Assembly (NCBI GenBank): GCA_903928755.1
Contig: CAIYSH010000339.1
Span: forward strand, 1 to 12,347
Direction: 5' to 3'
Source of the DNA: an uncultured Alphaproteobacteria bacterium
Lineage (GTDB): Bacteria; Pseudomonadota; Alphaproteobacteria; Caulobacterales; Caulobacteraceae
DNA length: 12,347 nt
Below are positions 1 through 4,717 of this stretch, one piece after another. Every line of letters begins with the position of its first letter. Within the stretch, counting starts at the first letter, position 1. A model generated the notes under the pieces. It made no database searches, was not told the DNA's origin, and saw only the letters and a list, made by a program, of their open reading frames with translations. The translations under genes were made by a program, and so were the position numbers.

Positions 1-1170
1 GGTGGTCTCGTCGGCGTCATAGCCCATGGACGCCTTCCGCAGGGCATTGCCCGCGGCATAGTGGGAAAACGACTGTGCATGGGAGGCGATATCCTCAAAG
101 GCCTTGCCCAAGGCAAATTCCAGATGGAACCTCTCGTCATCGGTCATGTCGGTCCGGGCCAGTTGCGCCTGCATGGCGGCGCGATCTCCATCGGAGAATT
201 TCACCGTCTTCAGATTGGCCAGGCTCCACCAGGCCTCACCAAGACTGGGCAGAAGTTCCAGCGACCGACGATAGGCGGCAATGGACTCGGACTGCCGCCC
301 GACGGTTTTCAGGGCATGACCGAAACTCATCCAGCCCTTGGGCTGGGCCGGAAACTCCCGCAGCAGGGCCTCATAAACCCCGATGGTCTGCTCATACTCA
401 CCCATCTGACCGAGGGCTGCGGCCTGCAGGTTCCTGTAGCCCGGGTTTCTGGGGTCATCCCGCAGCAGGATTTCGACCTCGCCGAGGGCCTGGGCGGCCT
501 TGGTCTGCCGGTAGAGGGCCACTGCCAGATTATGGCGGGCGGCCGTGAATTTCGGCGCCAGGTCCAGGCACCGCACCAAAAGGGCCTCGGCATCTTCATA
601 GCGCCCTAGCCGGGTGGCAATTTCCGCCAGCATGCGCAGGGCAGCCGTCTCGTCCGGCCTCACCCGCAGGAGGTCACGGAGCCGGTGCTCGGCCACGGCA
701 AGCCTACCCTCAGCGAGGGCCCCGCCGGCTTCCAGCAGAATCGGGTCCTGAATGGCAACACCAAGATATCGCGCCTGGGCCTGATCAGCCCCCCGGCTGT
801 CGCCCAGCATACGCCGCTGCTGGGACATGGCGCTCCAGGCCTCCGGCAGGTCGGGCTTGAGCGACACGGTCAGTTCCAGGGCCTTCAGGGCGCCCTGGCT
901 GTCCCCGGCTTCGGCACGGGCAAGACCAAGCTCCATCTGGACAGGCGGCCATGTCGGCTGCGCCGAAGCAAGGGGTTCGAGAATTTCGAGAGCCGCATCC
1001 GTCGCGCCCTGCAGCCTGTGGGCCTGGGCCAGAAGCAGAAGGGCGGCTGGATGCCCCGGCGCCACCTGCAGGACTTCACGGGCCTGCTGCCCGGCCAGAT
1101 CAGGCCTGGCCCCCAGCATGCGAACACCGTGGGCTATGGCAGCATTCAGACCTGCAACCGCCTCGCTCAT
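1..1170 (-). CDS. TPR protein, probable TPR-sulfotransferase (C-terminus outside window)
   Basis: An open frame of 390 codons with no stop runs from an ATG at 1170 to the left edge, so the C-terminus is missing. The protein is alanine/leucine-rich and built of tandem ~34-residue helical repeats with TPR spacing (for example ALRMLAEIATRLGRYEDAEA, then NLAVALYRQTKAAQALGEVE, then GHALKTVGRQSESIAAYRRS) over roughly residues 5-310. The last ~50 visible residues, with LEFALGKAFEDI and HYAAGNALRKA, resemble the linker that precedes the PAPS-dependent sulfotransferase domain in alphaproteobacterial TPR-sulfotransferases; that domain would lie beyond the window. No signal peptide is seen. The ATG overlaps the recR stop as ATGA, so the two genes are probably cotranscribed and translationally coupled. 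The TPR call is firm. The sulfotransferase call is inference from the linker only; a plain TPR scaffold is the alternative. Confidence 0.75.
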   Translation of the reverse strand, partial: MSEAVAGLNAAIAHGVRMLGARPDLAGQQAREVLQVAPGHPAALLLLAQAHRLQGATDAALEILEPLASAQPTWPPVQMELGLARAEAGDSQGALKALELTVSLKPDLPEAWSAMSQQRRMLGDSRGADQAQARYLGVAIQDPILLEAGGALAEGRLAVAEHRLRDLLRVRPDETAALRMLAEIATRLGRYEDAEALLVRCLDLAPKFTAARHNLAVALYRQTKAAQALGEVEILLRDDPRNPGYRNLQAAALGQMGEYEQTIGVYEALLREFPAQPKGWMSFGHALKTVGRQSESIAAYRRSLELLPSLGEAWWSLANLKTVKFSDGDRAAMQAQLARTDMTDDERFHLEFALGKAFEDIASHAQSFSHYAAGNALRKASMGYDADETT

Positions 1171-1769
1171 GCCGGACGTCTCGCCCGCATGGCCTGGGCT
1201 ATGGTTCCGTCATCGAGCCAGTCCAGCTCTCCGCCGACCGGGACCCCCCGCGCCAGCATGGTCACGGCGACATCGGCCCGGGCCAGGTTTTCCGCCAGAT
1301 AGTGTGCCGTGGTCTGACCATCCACCGTGGCGGGCAGGGCGAGAACCACCTCGCGGATCTCGCCTTCGGCAGCCCGCGCGACCAGGGAGCCGACACGCAG
1401 GGCGTCCGGTCCGACGCCGTCCAGGGCTGACAACAGCCCCCCCAGGACGTGGTAGCGGCCCCGGAAAGCACTCGCCCTTTCCATGGCCCAGAGGGCCCCA
1501 ACCTCCTCGACAACGCAGATCAGGGCGGGGTCACGACCGGGGTCCGTGCAGATGGCGCAGGGATCCTGTGTGTCCAGGGCACCGCAGATCTGGCAGGTCC
1601 GGACCTTGGCAGCAGCCTGTGACAAGGCGTCTGAAAGCGGCAGAAGAAGCTGGTCCCGACGCTTGAGCAGGGCCAGGGCGGCGCGACGTGCAGACCGCGG
1701 CCCCAGGCCCGGGAGCCTGGACAGCAGGGCAATCAGCCGCTCGATTTCAGGTCCCGCAGAGGCGGCCAA
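1167..1769 (-). CDS. recR: Recombination mediator protein RecR
   Basis: RecR acts with RecF and RecO in the cytoplasm to load RecA at single-strand gaps. The 200-residue product has the full family layout: an N-terminal helix-hairpin-helix (LPGLGPRSARRAA, about residues 19-31), a C4 zinc finger (C59, C62, C71, C74), a Toprim domain (about 81-175, with acidic VVEEVGAL at 86-93) and the C-terminal VPVGGELDWLDDGT segment (177-189). Length is typical. The start is TTG at 1769: an in-frame stop lies just upstream, no ATG or GTG fits, and a GGGAG sits 6 bases before it. The gene is divergent from the cysteine-rich protein gene and overlaps the TPR gene by ATGA. RecR usually follows dnaX-ybaB in this group; neither is in the 175 bases upstream, where transcription diverges. 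Confidence 0.96.
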   Translation of the reverse strand: MAASAGPEIERLIALLSRLPGLGPRSARRAALALLKRRDQLLLPLSDALSQAAAKVRTCQICGALDTQDPCAICTDPGRDPALICVVEEVGALWAMERASAFRGRYHVLGGLLSALDGVGPDALRVGSLVARAAEGEIREVVLALPATVDGQTTAHYLAENLARADVAVTMLARGVPVGGELDWLDDGTIAQAMRARRPA

Positions 1770-1775
1770 GACAGA

Positions 1776-1780
1776 CTCCC
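1776..1780 (-). promoter_or_regulatory. Ribosome binding site of recR
   Basis: GGGAG on the minus strand, 6 bases before the TTG start codon. It supports the TTG at 1769 as the real start. A GANTC site (GACTC, 1774-1778) overlaps it. Confidence 0.6.
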
Positions 1781-1905
1781 GTTTTCAAGCCCTGTCGACC
1801 CAAGCTCGGCAATGGCGAACCGGGTGACCTTAGGCATATTTGTCCGGAAACGCCCCGTTTTTCACAAAACATGGCGAAAAAGCAGGGTCTGGGCGAAAAT
1901 CATGG

Positions 1906-1921
1906 TTAACCGGCCTTTAAC
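1906..1921. promoter_or_regulatory. CtrA-type binding site, TTAA-N7-TTAAC
   Basis: A perfect match to the CtrA consensus: TTAA at 1906-1909, seven bases (CCGGCCT), TTAA at 1917-1920 and C at 1921. Because of the flanking bases it also fits on the minus strand, where the second half-site extends to TTAACCAT, a form common at Caulobacter CtrA sites. It lies 23 bases before the cysteine-rich protein start and about 137 bases before recR, so it could control either divergent gene. CtrA is the cell-cycle response regulator of alphaproteobacteria. The match is seen; binding is inferred. Confidence 0.6.
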
Positions 1922-1928
1922 AGGGATC

Positions 1929-1942
1929 GGGTAGGCCTACCC
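1929..1942. repeat. Perfect 14-bp palindrome GGGTAGGCCTACCC
   Basis: A gapless perfect inverted repeat lies between the CtrA-type box and the ATG at 1945, ending 2 bases before the start codon. It could be an operator for a dimeric regulator, or form a hairpin covering the start in mRNA, although a gapless palindrome makes a poor hairpin loop. No regulator family is recognised from the motif. Confidence 0.5.
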
Positions 1943-1944
1943 AA

Positions 1945-2310
1945 ATGTTGCGCACCGTCGGTCTGCTTTTGGTCCTGTTGGGACTGGCCAGTGCCTCAGA
2001 GGCACAACAGACGCGACCGACGGATCCGCGCCCCGGGGCAGCGCTTGGTCTGCGGGGCGCGTTGTCTGCCCGGACAGCCCCAGGACCTGGCCTGCCTTAC
2101 CGCCAGCCGGGTGGTTACAGCGCCCCGGGTGCGATCCGGTCCCTGGCCACCGCGGGTGCAGGGCGTAACGCCGCCGCCCAGCAATGCCGCATGACCTGCG
2201 CGCAGACCTATTACTTCTGCCTGGCAAACGACCCGGACGTCGATTGCGCTTCCAACTGGAGCCAATGCCGCGTCAGTTGCAGCCGCGCTCCCGAATCCCT
2301 GAGCTATTAG
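1945..2310 (+). CDS. Small secreted cysteine-rich protein, unknown function
   Basis: A 121-residue protein that I do not recognise as a named family. Residues 1-20 form a signal peptide: MLRT, a leucine-rich core, then a Ser-Glu-Ala cleavage site before QQ, so it should be exported to the periplasm or beyond. Residues 21-75 are rich in Pro, Gly, Ala and Arg and probably disordered. The C-terminal part (78-115) holds six cysteines at 81, 85, 92, 101, 108 and 112, giving C-X3-C-X6-C-X8-C-X6-C-X3-C, a mirror-symmetric pattern. This suggests two helices joined by disulfides, similar in outline to twin-CX3C hairpins; that structure is inference. The CtrA-type box and palindrome lie directly upstream, suggesting cell-cycle-linked expression. 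The ATG at 1945 is chosen because it gives the complete signal peptide; there is no clear Shine-Dalgarno, so the mRNA could be leaderless. Confidence 0.7.
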   Translation: MLRTVGLLLVLLGLASASEAQQTRPTDPRPGAALGLRGALSARTAPGPGLPYRQPGGYSAPGAIRSLATAGAGRNAAAQQCRMTCAQTYYFCLANDPDVDCASNWSQCRVSCSRAPESLSY

Positions 2311-2370
2311 GGTTTCCAATCGACCGGCGCGGCCTATAGTGACACCCGTCATTTTCCAGTCCGGGTTCCA

Positions 2371-2988
2371 ATGCCGCAAGTCGTCTATCTACCCCTTGGC
2401 AAGCGCGAGCAGACCAAGGTGCAGAACCGCCAGGCCATTCTCAACGCCGCGCGGGAAGTTTTCAGCGAGATGGGCTATGACAATGTGACGGTGCGCGACA
2501 TTGTCCGGCGCACCGGGCTGGCTGCGGGAACCTTCTACAACTATTACAATTCCAAGGAAGAAGTGGCCGCGGCGCTGTCTGCCGACGGTGCCCGCAGGTT
2601 CGCGCCGATCCTGAAGGCCCAGAGGGCGCAGGCGACGGACTGGGAGACCTTTGTTCGCGCCGCCATTGCCGCCTATTTCGATTTCGTAGCGCATGAGCAC
2701 CAGTCCTGGCTGGCAACACGCTCTGCCGATGAGCGGTCCATTCATGCCCGGAACGAAACTCCGGAAATGCAGGCCGTCTTTTCTGAGGTTCGCGATTGCA
2801 TTGTCGATGAAATCGCCCGCGGCGGGGCGCGGGGCGTCGACCCGGATTTCCTGGCGGCCGCCTGTATCGGTGTCGCAAGGGAAGTGGCCAATCGCATGCT
2901 CCTGCGACGCCCCTACAATACCAAAGCGGCCACCGATTTCGCCGTGACCATGATCCTGAGCGGCGTCAATGGCCTGCAGGACATCTAG
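2371..2988 (+). CDS. TetR/AcrR family transcriptional regulator
   Basis: A 205-residue protein of normal length for the family. The N-terminal DNA-binding domain (about residues 18-64) has the classic order: RQAILNAAREVFSEMGYDNV, then TVRDIVRRTGLAAGTFYNYY (helix-turn-helix about 40-59) and NSKEEV. The C-terminal ligand-binding and dimerisation domain (70-205) is variable, so the ligand cannot be named. The gene lies 62 bases before the MDR oxidoreductase gene on the same strand, with only a micro-ORF between, so that enzyme is a plausible target or operon partner. The ATG at 2371 has no strong Shine-Dalgarno; the next in-frame Met (residue 34) would cut into the DNA-binding domain. Confidence 0.93.
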   Translation: MPQVVYLPLGKREQTKVQNRQAILNAAREVFSEMGYDNVTVRDIVRRTGLAAGTFYNYYNSKEEVAAALSADGARRFAPILKAQRAQATDWETFVRAAIAAYFDFVAHEHQSWLATRSADERSIHARNETPEMQAVFSEVRDCIVDEIARGGARGVDPDFLAAACIGVAREVANRMLLRRPYNTKAATDFAVTMILSGVNGLQDI

Positions 2989-2991
2989 ACC

Positions 2992-3051
2992 ATGAGCGGT
3001 CCGGAATTTGCGTCCCGGGCCCGGGACATGCTGATCGGGAGATCAAACTGA
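2992..3051 (+). CDS. Possible 19-residue micro-ORF between the TetR and MDR genes
   Basis: An ATG 3 bases after the tetR stop opens a 19-codon frame (MSGPEFASRARDMLIGRSN) whose TGA overlaps the next gene's ATG as TGATG. It fills the whole gap. It could be a leader peptide giving translational coupling, a remnant of a lost gene, or chance. Codon choice looks like that of the neighbours, but the ORF is too short to judge and has no clear Shine-Dalgarno. Confidence 0.25.
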   Translation: MSGPEFASRARDMLIGRSN

Positions 3052-4034
3052 TGCGCGCACTGGTCGTCGAGGAACTGGCCGCCGAATACGCCGGATGCGT
3101 GGTCAAGGACATGCCCACACCTGATCCGCGGCCGGGGGAGGTGCTGATCAAGGTCAAGGCCTCAGCGGTGAACTTTCCTGACCTGATGCAAACCCGGGGC
3201 GAACACCAGCACAAGCCGCAAGTGCCTTTCACACCCGGCATGGAGTTAGCCGGCGAGATCGTGGCCCTGGGCGAAGGAGTCACCCAATGGAAGATCGGCG
3301 ATGAGGTCGCCGGGGGATCGCGGACCGGTGGCTTTGCGGAATTCGCCTGCAGCCCGGCGGCGGCCCTGCACCGCAAGCCCAAGACCCTGAGCTTTGGCCA
3401 GGCGGCCGGCTATCAGGTGGCCTATCTGACCGCCTGGGTCGCCCTGGTCAGCCGGGCCAGGGTCGAGCCCGGGGCCTGGGTCCTGGTGCATGGCGCAGCC
3501 GGCGGGGTGGGCCTGGCCTGCGTCGACCTGGCCAGGGTTCTGGGATGCAGGGTGATTGCAGCCTCCGCCTCTGACGAGAAGCTGGCCATCATCGAAAAGG
3601 AATATCAGCCCGACGCCATCGTGAACGTCACCAGCGGCTTCAAGGACAGGGTCAAGGAGATCACCGGCGGCCGTGGGGCCGATGTCATCTATGACCCGGT
3701 AGGAGGCGACATCTTTGATGAGAGCGTCCGCTGCATTGCCTTTGACGGTGCCATCCTCTCCATCGGCTTCACCTCTGGCCGCCTGCCGGTCCTGCCGGTC
3801 AACTATGCCCTGATCAAGGGCTTCTCGGTCATGGGCGTACGGGCCGGGGAATATGGCCGCCAGTTCCCGGAAAAGGGCCGGGCCAACAATACGGCGATCT
3901 GGGACCTGGCCGCCGGGGGCAAGGTCCATCCCCGGGTCCACGAGGAATATGGCCTCGATGGCTGGCGCGCCGCCTTCGACACCCTGGCCAACCGCACGGT
4001 GGTGGGAAAGACCGTCGTTCGGCCCGATCTCTGA
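3051..4034 (+). CDS. Zinc-independent MDR oxidoreductase, NADPH:quinone oxidoreductase family
   Basis: A 327-residue cytoplasmic member of the medium-chain dehydrogenase/reductase superfamily, quinone oxidoreductase branch, expected to move hydride from NADPH to a quinone or enoyl-type substrate. Visible features: GroES-like N-terminal half with NFPDLMQTRG (41-50) and PGMELAGEIVALGEGV (62-77); Rossmann half with the glycine motif GAAGGVG (148-154), ADVIYDPVGG (210-219) and C-terminal RTVVGKTVV (315-323). The zinc-binding residues and structural-zinc cysteine lobe of alcohol dehydrogenases are absent, which fits the quinone oxidoreductase branch. The start is supported by GGGAG 9 bases upstream. 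The preceding TetR gene suggests ligand-controlled expression, for example by lipids or xenobiotics. A strong hairpin follows the stop. The substrate is not determined. Confidence 0.9.
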   Translation: MRALVVEELAAEYAGCVVKDMPTPDPRPGEVLIKVKASAVNFPDLMQTRGEHQHKPQVPFTPGMELAGEIVALGEGVTQWKIGDEVAGGSRTGGFAEFACSPAAALHRKPKTLSFGQAAGYQVAYLTAWVALVSRARVEPGAWVLVHGAAGGVGLACVDLARVLGCRVIAASASDEKLAIIEKEYQPDAIVNVTSGFKDRVKEITGGRGADVIYDPVGGDIFDESVRCIAFDGAILSIGFTSGRLPVLPVNYALIKGFSVMGVRAGEYGRQFPEKGRANNTAIWDLAAGGKVHPRVHEEYGLDGWRAAFDTLANRTVVGKTVVRPDL

Positions 4035-4037
4035 TCC

Positions 4038-4065
4038 TGCCGCAGCCCTGCGTCCAGGGCCGGCA
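4038..4065 (+). terminator. Terminator-like hairpin after the MDR gene
   Basis: TGCCG, a 2-base bulge, GCCCTG, loop CGTC, CAGGGC, then CGGCA: 11 base pairs starting 3 bases after the stop at 4034. AAATATT follows rather than a T-run, so it is not a textbook intrinsic terminator. It may end the upstream transcript together with Rho or protect its 3' end. It separates the MDR unit from the rpmH promoter. Confidence 0.5.
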
Positions 4066-4072
4066 AAATATT

Positions 4073-4086
4073 GAGTCGTCAGAGTC
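4073..4086. promoter_or_regulatory. Pair of GANTC (CcrM-type) methylation sites before the rpmH promoter
   Basis: GAGTC at 4073-4077 and again at 4082-4086, as a 9-base-spaced direct repeat GAGTCG...GAGTCG, ending 2 bases before the -35 box. GANTC is the target of the alphaproteobacterial cell-cycle methylase CcrM. The sites are seen; a regulatory effect is inferred. Confidence 0.5.
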
Positions 4087-4088
4087 GG

Positions 4089-4117
4089 TTGACATCCTCC
4101 GACCCATCCCCTATCCC
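4089..4117 (+). promoter_or_regulatory. Housekeeping-type promoter of the rpmH-rnpA-yidC-engB cluster
   Basis: TTGACA at 4089-4094, a 17-base spacer, and TATCCC at 4112-4117 (CTATCC if shifted by one). The -35 is a perfect consensus; the -10 fits the looser alphaproteobacterial CTAT form. Transcription would start around 4124, about 25 bases before the rpmH start codon. Confidence 0.6.
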
Positions 4118-4136
4118 CGCCGCTCGATTTCGACCC

Positions 4137-4140
4137 GGAG
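4137..4140 (+). promoter_or_regulatory. Ribosome binding site of rpmH
   Basis: GGAG, 8 bases before the GTG at 4149. It fixes the start at this GTG rather than at in-frame codons further upstream, which would add a tail not found in L34 proteins and begin upstream of the promoter. Confidence 0.75.
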
Positions 4141-4148
4141 CCATTCAC

Positions 4149-4283
4149 GTGAAGCGCACATTTCAACCCTCCCGTCTCGTGCGCGCGCGCCGTCACGGCT
4201 GGCGTGCACGCATGGCCACCAAGAATGGCCAGAAGGTCATCGCCCGTCGGCGCGCCAAGGGCCGCAAGCGGCTTTCCGCTTAA
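4149..4283 (+). CDS. rpmH: 50S ribosomal protein L34
   Basis: A 44-residue, very basic protein matching L34 along its full length: (V/M)KRTFQPSRLVRARRHGWRA, then RMATKNGQKVIARRRAKGRK and RLSA. It binds 23S rRNA in the large ribosomal subunit. The start is GTG, set by the GGAG 8 bases upstream and by the invariant KRTFQPS start of the family. It is the first gene of the conserved rpmH-rnpA-yidC cluster, behind a TTGACA promoter. The 24 bases after its stop lead directly to rnpA, as is usual. Confidence 0.98.
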   Translation: MKRTFQPSRLVRARRHGWRARMATKNGQKVIARRRAKGRKRLSA

Positions 4284-4307
4284 TCGACGGAATTATGGGG
4301 CGTCCGG

Positions 4308-4706
4308 ATGTCGGAGCCCGACTTTCCCATTACCCGCATCAGGATACGGCCCGATTTTCTCGCGGCCGCCAAGGCAAAATCATGCGCGCGCGGTGCGGTC
4401 GTCCTCCAGGCCCGGGCCCGGGACGATGACGCACCAGCCGTGAGGGTCGGATTTACGGCAACCAGAAAAATCGGCGGAGCCGTGGTCCGTAATCGCGCCA
4501 AGCGGCGCATGCGGGCCGCTGCCCGGCAATTGGTCCCCCTTTTCGGCCGTCCCGGTCACGACTATGTACTGATTGCGCGCAATGGCGCGCCGACCCGCCC
4601 ATGGGGCCGGTTGCTTGACGATGTGAAAAGTGCGCTGTTAAGCCTGCGTGCCGATAGCCAGAGCCCCGAAGGCGCGACCACTCGCGCACCTCCTCCTACG
4701 ATTTGA
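4308..4706 (+). CDS. rnpA: Ribonuclease P protein component
   Basis: The protein subunit of RNase P, which with the catalytic RNA removes 5' leaders from pre-tRNAs. The 132-residue basic product has the family features: ITRIRIRPDFLAAAK near the N-terminus (8-22), VRVGFTATRKIGGAVVRNRA (45-64) containing the start of the RNR signature RNRAKRRMR (61-69), and DYVLIARNG (85-93). The last ~18 residues are a Pro/Thr-rich tail outside the conserved fold. The start ATG has GGGG about 8 bases upstream; an ATG at 4295 is out of frame. Its stop lies 11 bases before the preferred yidC ATG, leaving no space for yidD, which lies between rnpA and yidC in many bacteria. Confidence 0.95.
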   Translation: MSEPDFPITRIRIRPDFLAAAKAKSCARGAVVLQARARDDDAPAVRVGFTATRKIGGAVVRNRAKRRMRAAARQLVPLFGRPGHDYVLIARNGAPTRPWGRLLDDVKSALLSLRADSQSPEGATTRAPPPTI

Positions 4707-4717
4707 GTGCGCGCCGC

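Noticed and set aside
1849..1866. AAACG-CCC-CGTTT inverted repeat followed by T residues, terminator-like
   Set aside because: The stem is only 5 base pairs and no gene ends just upstream on the plus strand; it lies in the divergent recR gap.
1865..1906. Minus-strand 13-codon frame starting directly at the CtrA half-site (TTAACC-ATG)
   Set aside because: Too short, no Shine-Dalgarno, and expected by chance.
2335..2340. TATAGT as a -10 box for the tetR gene
   Set aside because: No acceptable -35 hexamer lies 16-18 bases upstream, so a promoter cannot be supported.
4071..4148. Upstream extension of rpmH giving a 70-residue protein
   Set aside because: L34 is 44-46 residues; the extension would start before the TTGACA promoter, and the GGAG site points to the GTG at 4149.
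3246..4196. Long minus-strand frame (316 codons) opposite the MDR gene
   Set aside because: Antisense shadow; the plus-strand frame has full MDR motifs and a ribosome binding site.
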